NCBI RefSeq assembly: GCF_018129005.1
Contig: NZ_JAAEDL010000011.1
Location: 1-64,000 of the forward strand
DNA length: 64,000 nt
Source: Neoroseomonas eburnea
Lineage (GTDB): Bacteria; Pseudomonadota; Alphaproteobacteria; Acetobacterales; Acetobacteraceae
Direction of reading: 5' to 3'
Shown: positions 16,498-25,263 of the stretch, in pieces
Position numbering within the stretch: position 1 is the first letter of the stretch
Layout of the letters: every line of letters starts with the position of its first letter
Translations under genes and position numbers: made by a program
The notes under the pieces: model-generated
The model's input: the letters and a program-made list of their open reading frames with translations, nothing else
The model's database searches: none
What the model was told of the DNA's origin: nothing

Positions 16498-18009
16498 TCA
16501 GGCCATGGCGATGGATTCGAGCGGCCCGTCCGGGTCGCCCGGGGCCGTTTCCCAGCCGAGGCCGACCAGTGCGATCCCTCGCCGGCCAGCCCGTTCCGCG
16601 CGCAGCACGATGACGCCACGCTCCTCCAGCCAGGTGAGCAGCCGCCGTGCGCGGCCAAGCGAACGGCTGCCATAGGCGCGCGCGATGGTCGCGTCGGAGG
16701 GGCACGGCTCGCCCGCCAGCGCGGCGCGGGCGAGCAGCAGGTAGACGCCCTGCGCGTCCTCCGGCAGCGCCTCCGCGCGTTCCACGGCGCGCGGCCATTC
16801 GCTGCCGTCCGGCGCGTCCTCGACGATGCCGGCGCGGGCATTGGCGAGCATGCGGCGGAAGGCCGGCAGTCCGACCGTCGCGCCGCCGAGCTCCTGGATC
16901 CGGCAGCGCACCAGGAAATCCTGGTAGAGCACGGCCGGCGGGCGGAAGGGCGCTTCGGGGTCGGCCATGACCTGGCGCAGGATGGCGGCGAGCCTGCGGT
17001 CGCGCTCCGAGGCCTCCTCCGGCGAGGACGGCTCGGCTGGTTCCGCGCGGGATTCCGCCGCCGGCGGGATGTATTGCGCGAGCTGCTGCAGGATGTCCGG
17101 CGCCGGCGCTCGCGGCTGGCGGTGCCGGCGCGGCGGCAGCGGCACCTCCGGTTCGGGCGCGCAGAGGATCAGCTCGCGCGCCTGTTCCACCGCGGCGGTG
17201 TCGGGCGGCGGCACCAGCTTCGGGCCGGCGCTGCGCGTGGCCGTCTCCGTCGCGCCGATTCGCACCGGGAGCGGGCGGCGCGACAGGGCGGGGCCAAGGG
17301 CGACGAAATTCCCGCGCGGCAGGTCGCGGAACATCTCGGCCTGGCGCCGCTCCATGCCGAGCAGGTCCGCCGCACGCGCCATGTCGATGTCGAGGAAGGT
17401 GCGGCCCATCATGAAGTTCGACGCCTCGGCCGCCACGTTCTTGGCGAGCTTCGCGAGGCGCTGCGTCGCGATGACGCCGGCGAGGCCGCGCTTGCGGCCC
17501 CGGCACATCAGGTTGGTCATGGCCCCGAGGGAGAGGCGGCGCGCCTCGTCGGACACCTCGCTCGCGGCAGCGGGGGCGAAGAGCTGCGCCTCGTCCACCA
17601 CCACCATCACCGGGCTCCAGGCGTCGCGATCGGCTTCGAACAGCCCGTTGAGGAAGGTGGCGGCGCAGCGGAGCTGGTCGTCCACCTCGACCGATTCCAG
17701 GTTCAGCACCACCGAGACGCGGTGCCGCCGCACGATGTCCGCCGTGCGATGCAGCGCGCCTTCGGAATGATCCGCCGCGTCGATCACCAGATGACCGTGG
17801 CGATCGGCGAGGGTGACGAAGTCGCCCTCCGGGTCGATCACCACCTGCTGCACCCAGGATGCGCTCTGTTCGAGCAGCCGCCGCAGCAGGTGCGACTTGC
17901 CGGAACCGGAATTGCCCTGCACCAGCAGGCGCGTCGAAAGCAGTTCCTCGAGGTCGAGAAGCGCCGCCTCGCCCGAGGCCGCCTTGCCCATCTCGATCCC
18001 GATCGTCAT
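16498..18009 (-). CDS. HerA/DUF87-like ATP-binding protein
   Basis: A 503-residue P-loop ATPase starting MTIGIEMGK. Walker A is VQGNSGSGKSHLLRRL near residue 30; the Walker B is VMVVVDEAQLFAP near 132; and a conserved MCRGRKRGLAGVIATQRLAK segment near 165 matches the HerA/FtsK-superfamily sensor region of DUF87 proteins. The C-terminal 200 residues are Pro/Ala/Glu-rich followed by a winged-helix-like end (ARAYGSRSLGRARRLLTWLE). HerA proteins translocate DNA, usually with the nuclease NurA, but no NurA gene is adjacent. The function here is open, possibly DNA processing or a domain-specific helicase. It is monocistronic and convergent with the SDR. Confidence 0.8.
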   Translation of the reverse strand: MTIGIEMGKAASGEAALLDLEELLSTRLLVQGNSGSGKSHLLRRLLEQSASWVQQVVIDPEGDFVTLADRHGHLVIDAADHSEGALHRTADIVRRHRVSVVLNLESVEVDDQLRCAATFLNGLFEADRDAWSPVMVVVDEAQLFAPAAASEVSDEARRLSLGAMTNLMCRGRKRGLAGVIATQRLAKLAKNVAAEASNFMMGRTFLDIDMARAADLLGMERRQAEMFRDLPRGNFVALGPALSRRPLPVRIGATETATRSAGPKLVPPPDTAAVEQARELILCAPEPEVPLPPRRHRQPRAPAPDILQQLAQYIPPAAESRAEPAEPSSPEEASERDRRLAAILRQVMADPEAPFRPPAVLYQDFLVRCRIQELGGATVGLPAFRRMLANARAGIVEDAPDGSEWPRAVERAEALPEDAQGVYLLLARAALAGEPCPSDATIARAYGSRSLGRARRLLTWLEERGVIVLRAERAGRRGIALVGLGWETAPGDPDGPLESIAMA

Positions 18010-18115
18010 CCAGCCACCCCGGTGAAGCCCACTCCCCCCGGACGCGAGTCGCCCGGGCCACGCGGGGGCTCTCCTACCGAAGATCGGGTGGGGCCGGAAG
18101 GCGGCCGCTCGCCCG

Positions 18116-19087
18116 TCAGCCGGCGCGGAGGCCAAGCCGTTGGATCAGGGCCGTCTCCTGCTGCACCATCTCCTGCAGCAGCGCGGCGTAGTCGGCGCTG
18201 TTGCGGTATTCGGGCAGCATCTCGTAACGGTCGCGCATCTCAATGAAGGACGGATCCTCCATGCCGGCCTTGAAGGCGTCGTGCAGGATGCGCGTGATGG
18301 CCGGCGGCAGGCCGGCCGGAGCCATGATGCCGAAGGGCGTCGTGACGACCATATTGTAGCCGAGGTCGTTCAGCGTCGGCGCATCCGGGAAGCGGCGCAG
18401 GCGCTGCGGCGTCCAGACGGCGAGGAACACCGCCTGGCCGCTTTCGACCAGGCCGGCCATGCTGGTCGAGCCGGCCATGAGGTCGATATGCCCGCCCAGC
18501 ATCGACTGCGAACCGTCGGCGTCGCCACGGAACGGGATGTGGGTGACGTCGAGGCCTTCGCGGCGCATCAGCTCCGCCATGTAGACATGCGGCGTGCCAT
18601 TGGCGCCGGTGCTGCCGAAGGAGAGCTTGCCGGGGTTGGCGCGCGCCTCCTCAACGAAGCTGCGCCAGCCATTGGGAAACCGGCCGGCCTTGGCGACGAC
18701 GACGAAGGGATAGCCGACGACGCAGATGACCGGCGTGAAGTCGCGCAGCGTGTCGTATTGCAGGCGCTGGAGGAGCTGCACGCGGATGGCCGAGGCCGGG
18801 AACTGCGTCAGCGTGTAGCCGTCCGGCCGCGCCCGGGCGACCTGAGCCGCGCCGAGCGTGTTGGCCGCGCCGGGCTTGTTCTCGACGATGACGGGCTGGC
18901 CGAGGCGCTTGGCCGCCGCCTCGGCCAGAGCGCGCATCGAGATGTCGGTGGTGCCGCCCGGAGGGAAGGGCACGATCAGGCTGATCGGTCGGGTCGGGAA
19001 AGCCGAGGACTGGGCCCGGGCGATCGCGGGGGTTACTAGGCCGGCAGCGAGGACGGCGCGGCGTGGAAGCCTCAACTTATTGAACAA
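18116..19087 (-). CDS. TctC/Bug-family tripartite transporter solute receptor
   Basis: A 323-residue periplasmic binding protein with an N-terminal signal (RRAVLAAGLVTPAIARAQ) and the family pattern ISLIVPFPPGGTTDISMRAL, VIVENKPGAANTLGAAQVAR, and DGYTLTQFPASAI. The start is a TTG, chosen because GGAGGAAA lies eight bases upstream and no ATG or GTG is available nearby. Such receptors bind carboxylates or other small anions for TctAB-type permeases, but no tctA or tctB is adjacent, making it an orphan receptor. It lies at the 3' end of the minus-strand array downstream of the DUF3830 gene, after a gap of about 73 bases. Confidence 0.88.
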   Translation of the reverse strand: MFNKLRLPRRAVLAAGLVTPAIARAQSSAFPTRPISLIVPFPPGGTTDISMRALAEAAAKRLGQPVIVENKPGAANTLGAAQVARARPDGYTLTQFPASAIRVQLLQRLQYDTLRDFTPVICVVGYPFVVVAKAGRFPNGWRSFVEEARANPGKLSFGSTGANGTPHVYMAELMRREGLDVTHIPFRGDADGSQSMLGGHIDLMAGSTSMAGLVESGQAVFLAVWTPQRLRRFPDAPTLNDLGYNMVVTTPFGIMAPAGLPPAITRILHDAFKAGMEDPSFIEMRDRYEMLPEYRNSADYAALLQEMVQQETALIQRLGLRAG

Positions 19088-19160
19088 GCTTGGTTTCCTC
19101 CGGTGTGTCGCCGGAGGCTACCGCAGTGCAGCAGGGCCAACAACCCGGCTCAGGCCGGCA

Positions 19161-19574
19161 TCACGCCGGCCGGAAGGTGATCGGCTTCGCACCGTCCCAC
19201 AACACGGAGCGCCCCACCACGGCCAGGCGATCGAGCCCTTCGCGGATCGTCAGCACGTGGTTGCCGGCGAGCTGCCCGGCCTTGGAAGCGAAGCAGGTCG
19301 GGCCGTAGGCGACGAGGATCTCGGTTTCGCTGACGCCGCCCGGGTAGACGATGACCTGGCCGGGCGCGGGGTAGGAGGTCGCGTTCTCGAAGCCGATGCC
19401 GAGGTCGAAGTCGCCCATCGGGATCCAGCAGGCCTCGCCGGACCAGCGGACATGGATGATGCGGTTGCTGTAGGGCACGAAGTCGCGGAAGCGGGCCACG
19501 GTCCTCGGGGCGTCGCGGCCTTCGTAATGGGCTTCGAAGATCTCGCCGCCAATGTCGATGATCACGTCCGCCAT
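19161..19574 (-). CDS. DUF3830 family protein
   Basis: A 137-residue protein beginning MADVIIDIGGEIFEAHY. The internal pattern RIIHVRWSGEACWIPMGDFD and the terminal VLWDGAKPITF are those of the DUF3830 family, small cyclophilin-like beta-barrel proteins that are usually encoded with amidases, hydantoinases or transporters. No catalytic residues can be assigned. It lies downstream of the 2-hydroxyacid dehydrogenase after a 205-base gap and upstream of an orphan TctC gene. This context suggests a role in handling a small carboxylate or amide, but this is inference from neighbours only. Confidence 0.75.
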   Translation of the reverse strand: MADVIIDIGGEIFEAHYEGRDAPRTVARFRDFVPYSNRIIHVRWSGEACWIPMGDFDLGIGFENATSYPAPGQVIVYPGGVSETEILVAYGPTCFASKAGQLAGNHVLTIREGLDRLAVVGRSVLWDGAKPITFRPA

Positions 19575-19779
19575 GTCGTGTGCTCCTTGCCGCATCCTCG
19601 GCCGGTGTAGCGTTTCCCGGCGTGGCGGAAAATCCGTTTCGGCTGGCCCTTCGGCCTTCGGGCTCCCATCCCCGATGCGCTGCATCGACGATGGGCGCCG
19701 CGCGGCGGTCGCCCGGCAGGGCAACGCTCCTCAAGGTCCATCGCGCGGTCCGAATGAGCAGGTTCCCGCCGGGCGCGGT

Positions 19780-20823
19780 TCACGAGTTCGGCCCGCGCTC
19801 CATCGCGTAGGGCTGCCAGCGCCTGAGGGTCGACGTCGCCAGGACCGTCGGGTTGACGCAGGACAGCGGCCATTTCCCCTGCAGCGTCAGCGCCAGTTCC
19901 TGCCCCACGCGCCGCTTGCGCGCCGGGTCGAAGCGCGAGGAAGCGGAGGCATTGTGCGGCGAGAGGATGACGTTGTTCATCCCGTGCAGCGGATTGTCCT
20001 GCCGCGTCGGCTCGGTCTCGAAAACGTCCAGGCCGGCGCCGGCGATCCAGCCCTCCGACAGCGCCCTGATCAGCGCCGCCTCGTTCACCGTCGGCCCGCG
20101 GCCGGTGTTGATGAAGAGCGCCGTCTTCTTCATCTGCCGGAAATGGTGCTCCTTCAGGAAGCCGCGGCTCTCCGGCGTGTCCGGCAGATGCATCGAGACG
20201 AAGTCGGAGGTCGAGAGCACTTCCGACAGGCTCGCCGGTTCGACGCCGAGGGCTGACATGGTCAGTTCCTCGACGAAGGGATCGAAGGCCTTCATCCGCA
20301 GGCCGAAGGCGGCGGCGCGGCGGGCGGTCGCACGCGCGACGCGGCCGAAGGCGATGAAGCCGAGCGTCTGGCCCATCAGGCGGGGAATCTGCAGAAGCTG
20401 CGGCCGGCCCTCGGACCAGCGCCCCTCCCGTACCATGCGGTCCTGCTCGATGCAGCGGCGGTGCGTCGCCAGCAGCAGCATCATCGCATGGTCGGCGACT
20501 TCCTCGATGAATGTGTCGGGGCAGTTGGTGACCGGGATGCCCTTCGCCGTCGCCGCGGCGACATCGACATAGTCCACGCCGACGGTGCCGAGCGCGATGT
20601 GCCGGCACTTCGTCAGTGCGTCGATCATCCTCGCGCTGAACTTCATGCCCTTGGCGTAGACCGCGTCCGCGGTCGGCGCGGCGGCGATGAAGCCTTCCTC
20701 GGTCGCCGGGCATTCGACGATCTCGGCGCCAAGACCTTCGAGCGCCTCCATCTCGTGGTCGTAGCCGCCGCCGGATGTGGTGAAGGAAGCGCCGGCCGGC
20801 GTCAGGATGGTGTACTTCGCCAA
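19780..20823 (-). CDS. D-isomer-specific 2-hydroxyacid dehydrogenase-like protein
   Basis: A 347-residue protein with a TTG start supported by AGGAGA seven bases upstream. The substrate domain contains VGVDYVDVAAATAKGIPV and the catalytic trio is conserved: Arg in INTGRGPTVNEAAL, Glu in LDVFETEPTR and His in ILSPHNASAS. The nucleotide-binding loop is unusual: where relatives have GxGxxG, this one reads IAFGRVARATARRA, so two of the three glycines are Ala. Cofactor binding may be altered. It is transcribed with the ABC importer upstream (28-base gap), so it probably reduces or oxidises a 2-oxo/2-hydroxy acid derived from the imported compound. Confidence 0.85.
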   Translation of the reverse strand: MAKYTILTPAGASFTTSGGGYDHEMEALEGLGAEIVECPATEEGFIAAAPTADAVYAKGMKFSARMIDALTKCRHIALGTVGVDYVDVAAATAKGIPVTNCPDTFIEEVADHAMMLLLATHRRCIEQDRMVREGRWSEGRPQLLQIPRLMGQTLGFIAFGRVARATARRAAAFGLRMKAFDPFVEELTMSALGVEPASLSEVLSTSDFVSMHLPDTPESRGFLKEHHFRQMKKTALFINTGRGPTVNEAALIRALSEGWIAGAGLDVFETEPTRQDNPLHGMNNVILSPHNASASSRFDPARKRRVGQELALTLQGKWPLSCVNPTVLATSTLRRWQPYAMERGPNS

Positions 20824-20851
20824 AGCTGTCTCTCCTGTGCGTTGCGCAGCC

Positions 20852-21754
20852 TCACTCCTTCACCGCGCCGGTGAGGGAGGAGACGTAGTAGTCGACGAAG
20901 AAGGAATAGAAGATCGCGACCGGCAGGGAGCCCAGCAGCGAACCCGCCATCAGCGCGCCCCACTGGTAGACGTCGCCGGTGACCAGCTCGGTCAGGATGG
21001 CGACCGGCACGGTCTTGTTCTCGCTGCTCTGGATGAAGGCGAGCGCGTAGATGAACTCGTTCCAGGAAAGCGTGAAGGAGAAGATTCCCGCGCTGATCAG
21101 CCCGGGCACCGCGAGCGGCAGGGTGATCTGGCGCAGGATCTGCAGGCGCGTGGCGCCGTCTATCAGGGCGCATTCCTCAAGCTCGTAGGGGATCGACTTG
21201 AAGTAGCCGATCAGCAGCCAGGTGCAGAAGGGCACGAGGAAGGTCGGGTAGACCAGGATCAGCGCGAGCGGCGTGTCGAACAACCCGAGCCGGAAGACCA
21301 TCGTCGCCAGCGGGATGAACAGGATCGAGGGCGGCACCAGATAGGCGAGGTAGATCGCCAGCCCGACATACTGGCTGCCCTTGAAGCGCAGGCGCTGGAT
21401 CGCGTAGGCCGCGAGCGTCGAGGACAGCAGTGAGAGGAAGGTCGCGCAGATGGCGACCGTCATCGTCGTCAGCAGCCAGCGCGGATAGGCGGTGCCGAAC
21501 AGCAGCAGCCGGATGTGGTCGAGCGTCGGCGAGGTGATCCAGAATGGGTTGTGCGTGCGGTAGTCATACAGCTCCGCATTCGGTTTGAACGCCGTGATGG
21601 TCATCCAGTAGAAGGGAAACAGCAGGATGATCAGGAAGCAGGCCAGCGGCAGGTAGATCGTCACCATGCGCCGGGACCTGCTGTCCCAGGACATCGCCTC
21701 GGGCGCCGCGGCTGCGGTGTTCTGCGTCTCGGGGGCTTCGGTCGTGGCGCTCAT
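20852..21754 (-). CDS. ABC sugar-type transporter permease (second subunit)
   Basis: A 300-residue inner-membrane protein of the MalG/UgpE type with six predicted membrane segments. The first is MVTIYLPLACFLIILLFPFY and the third is VGLAIYLAYLVPPSILFIPL. The EAA loop that docks the ATPase is YELEECALIDGATRLQILRQ. The stop lies 28 bases before the hydroxyacid dehydrogenase start and the gene starts 12 bases after the partner permease stop, so the two subunits are co-translated. It works with the ATP-binding, substrate-binding and other permease genes of this array to import a carbohydrate-like or polyol substrate. Confidence 0.9.
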   Translation of the reverse strand: MSATTEAPETQNTAAAAPEAMSWDSRSRRMVTIYLPLACFLIILLFPFYWMTITAFKPNAELYDYRTHNPFWITSPTLDHIRLLLFGTAYPRWLLTTMTVAICATFLSLLSSTLAAYAIQRLRFKGSQYVGLAIYLAYLVPPSILFIPLATMVFRLGLFDTPLALILVYPTFLVPFCTWLLIGYFKSIPYELEECALIDGATRLQILRQITLPLAVPGLISAGIFSFTLSWNEFIYALAFIQSSENKTVPVAILTELVTGDVYQWGALMAGSLLGSLPVAIFYSFFVDYYVSSLTGAVKE

Positions 21755-21766
21755 CGGGGCACCTCC

Positions 21767-22720
21767 TCAGTCGTTCGCCTCGCCCTGCTGCCACTTCCGC
21801 CGCGCGAGGGCGAAGTAGGAGAACAGCGTGGCGAAGACGAGGAAGGGAATCATCGAGACGGCGATGGCGGCGCCCTCGCCCAGTTGCCCGCCGGGAATGC
21901 CGCGCTGGAAGGCGAGCGTCGCCAGCAGATGCGTCGAGTTCACCGGCCCGCCGCGGGTGATCGCGTAGACCAGCTGGAAGTCGGTGAAGGTGAAGATGAT
22001 GCTGAAGGTCATCACGATCGCGAGGATCGGCAGCAGCATCGGGAAGGTGATGAAGCGGAAGCGCTGCCAGGCGGAGGACCCGTCGAGCAGCGCCGCCTCG
22101 TAGAGCGAGGGCGAGATGGTCTGCAGCCCGGCGAGCAGCGAGATCGCGACGAAGGGGATGCCGCGCCAGACATTGGCCGCGATCAGCGACCAGCGCGCCG
22201 GCCAGGCGGTATTGATGAAGTCGATGTTGGTCTCGCGCAGCCCCAGCTCGATGAAGATGTAGGAGATCACCGAGAACTGCGGATTGTAGATCCACCAGAA
22301 GGCGACCGCCGTCAGCACCGTCGGCACGATCCAGGGCAGCAGGATGATGGCGCGCAGCAGCGACTTGAACGGCAGATGGTTGTTCAGCAGCAGCGCGAGC
22401 CACAGCCCGAGCCCGAATTTCCCCACCGTCGCGACCGCCGTGTAGAACACGCTGTAGAAGACGGCATTCCACCAGATCGGGTCCTCGATCATGAACTCGA
22501 AGTTCTCGATGCCGACCCAGCGACCGCTGCGCCCGATGGTGGTGTCCGTGAAGGCGAGCCAGATGCCGAGGCCGAGTGGATAGGTCAGGAAGACCATCAG
22601 CAGGCCCAGGGCAGGCAGCAGGCACATCACGACGAGGAAGGGCTTCCAGTCGAACAGCTTCGACAGCCAGGATTGCTCCTTGGCCTGTCGGACCCAGCCT
22701 TCGGCGGCGGTGACGGACAT
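21767..22720 (-). CDS. ABC sugar-type transporter permease (first subunit)
   Basis: A 317-residue MalF/UgpA-type permease. The start MSVTAAEGW is set by GGGAG eight bases upstream. Six membrane segments are visible, including FLVVMCLLPALGLLMVFLTY near the N-terminus and FVAISLLAGLQTI before the EAA loop SLYEAALLDGSSAWQRFRFI. It forms a heterodimer with the adjacent permease. The upstream substrate-binding protein gene ends about 59 bases before its start. The operon order on the minus strand is ATPase, binding protein, permease, permease, dehydrogenase, which is typical of a sugar/sugar-acid uptake-and-catabolism operon. Confidence 0.9.
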   Translation of the reverse strand: MSVTAAEGWVRQAKEQSWLSKLFDWKPFLVVMCLLPALGLLMVFLTYPLGLGIWLAFTDTTIGRSGRWVGIENFEFMIEDPIWWNAVFYSVFYTAVATVGKFGLGLWLALLLNNHLPFKSLLRAIILLPWIVPTVLTAVAFWWIYNPQFSVISYIFIELGLRETNIDFINTAWPARWSLIAANVWRGIPFVAISLLAGLQTISPSLYEAALLDGSSAWQRFRFITFPMLLPILAIVMTFSIIFTFTDFQLVYAITRGGPVNSTHLLATLAFQRGIPGGQLGEGAAIAVSMIPFLVFATLFSYFALARRKWQQGEAND

Positions 22721-22779
22721 CGGCGGTACTCCCAGGAGAGCCGGCGGCACCCCGCGGGGCGCCGCCGGGTCCGTTCACG

Positions 22780-24120
22780 TCAGCGGCGGAAGATGCGGCG
22801 CGCGCGCCGGTCCGCCTCACGCATGGCCGCTTCGGGGGTCGCCTGGCCGGAGGCGACGGAAGCGAACATCTGCACCAGCACGTACTCGGCATTGGCCTGG
22901 CCGGAGGCTTCCGAGATCGGCCCCTTGTACCCGTTCCAGAAGCGGTTGTTCATCGTGTCGCGGAAGATCTCGATCTTGGGATCGCTGGTCCACACCGCGC
23001 TCTCCCTGTAGGCGTTCAGCGGCTGCGCCCAGTAGCCGAGGTTGGCGTTCAGCCAGGGCTCGTACTGTTCCTGTTCCATCAGGAACATCAGCAGCGCCTT
23101 GGCCGCGTTCGGGAAGCGGCTGTGCCTGAACACCATGGCGTTGAGCGTGAGCGGCGCGCTCGGCCAGGACGTCGCGGCGCCGAACGGCAGGAAGGAATGC
23201 TCGGTGTCATCGGCAATGGGGCGCGTCGCCGGATCATTCTTCAGCGCGAAGTAGAGCGAGACGCCATTCGACGTCACGAACAGCGTGTTCGCCGCATAGG
23301 CCTGGTTGTTGCTGATGTCGCCCCAGGAGATGGTGCCGCCGTCCACGAAGGTCGGATACAGCTCCTTCAGGTAGTTCAGCGCCGCCAGCGTCTCCGGCCT
23401 GTTCACGGAGACGGCCCCCGCCTCGTCGGTGATGGAGGCGCCGTGCGACCACATCAGCCAGTTCGCGAAGCCGTTGCCGTCGCCGACCGCGTTGCCCAGC
23501 GCGAAGCCCGCCGGCTTGTTCGCCTGGCGCAGCTTCTTGCACATGTCGAGGAAGCCCGGCAGGTCATTGGGCGGCGTCTGGTAGCCGACCGAGTTCACCG
23601 CCGACTTGCGCCAGACGAGCGGGCCGGCGGTGCCACCGAAGGGCAGGCCGATCCAGTTGTTGGTGCCGTGGCGCTTGCCGAGCTTCTCGGCGGCGAACAT
23701 CCACCCGCCGAACTTGCGGCCGAGATACTCCGCCACATCGGAGACCTCGACCAGCTTGTCGACGTAGATGTGCGGCGCATCGCCGAAGCCGACGATCACG
23801 TCCGGCCCGGCGCCGGTGTTCGCGGTGACGGCGGTCTGCTGGTTGATATCCTCCCACCCCACGAAGTCGACGCGCACCTGCACGCCGGTCTGCTGCGCGA
23901 AGCGGGCGCAATTGGCGCGGAACACCTCCTCGTCCGGCGCGACGAAGCGCACGGGGCGCAGCATGCGCAGCGTGGCGCCGCTCTCGATCGGCAGGTTCGG
24001 GGCGGTGACGCCGGCGGCGGCCTGGACGCGGGTCTGCGCCAAGGCATCCCCGCCCGCCACGAGCGCCGCCATGCCGGCCCCCGCCCCCAGGATGCTGCGC
24101 CTTGTGATGATGCTGGCCAT
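22780..24120 (-). CDS. ABC transporter extracellular substrate-binding protein (family 1)
   Basis: A 446-residue periplasmic protein with a twin-arginine-like signal (MASIITRRSILGAGAGMAAL, predicted cleavage after ALAQ). The mature part has the sugar-binding-protein pattern: FAQQTGVQVRVDFVGWEDI near residue 100, GAGPDVIVGFGDAPH near 112, and late aromatic residues such as GYWAQPLNAYRESAVW. It probably delivers a carbohydrate-like ligand to the two downstream permeases. The TAT signal implies folding before export. It lies 28 bases downstream of the ATPase gene stop. The ligand is unknown. Confidence 0.9.
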   Translation of the reverse strand: MASIITRRSILGAGAGMAALVAGGDALAQTRVQAAAGVTAPNLPIESGATLRMLRPVRFVAPDEEVFRANCARFAQQTGVQVRVDFVGWEDINQQTAVTANTGAGPDVIVGFGDAPHIYVDKLVEVSDVAEYLGRKFGGWMFAAEKLGKRHGTNNWIGLPFGGTAGPLVWRKSAVNSVGYQTPPNDLPGFLDMCKKLRQANKPAGFALGNAVGDGNGFANWLMWSHGASITDEAGAVSVNRPETLAALNYLKELYPTFVDGGTISWGDISNNQAYAANTLFVTSNGVSLYFALKNDPATRPIADDTEHSFLPFGAATSWPSAPLTLNAMVFRHSRFPNAAKALLMFLMEQEQYEPWLNANLGYWAQPLNAYRESAVWTSDPKIEIFRDTMNNRFWNGYKGPISEASGQANAEYVLVQMFASVASGQATPEAAMREADRRARRIFRR

Positions 24121-24148
24121 GTTTCTCTCCCTGTCTTCGTTGGACCGC

Positions 24149-25207
<1,059 letters not shown>

Positions 25208-25263
25208 TCAGCCTCCCTGAACTGCCGGGCGGGTTGTCAGCCCCGCCTCGTGGCCGTGCCGCG

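Noticed and set aside
11607-16613. Several long open frames opposite the aminopeptidase, monooxygenase and SDR genes
   Set aside because: They are antisense or out-of-frame shadows typical of very GC-rich DNA, with Arg/Ala/Gly-rich unstructured products and no ribosome-binding sites.
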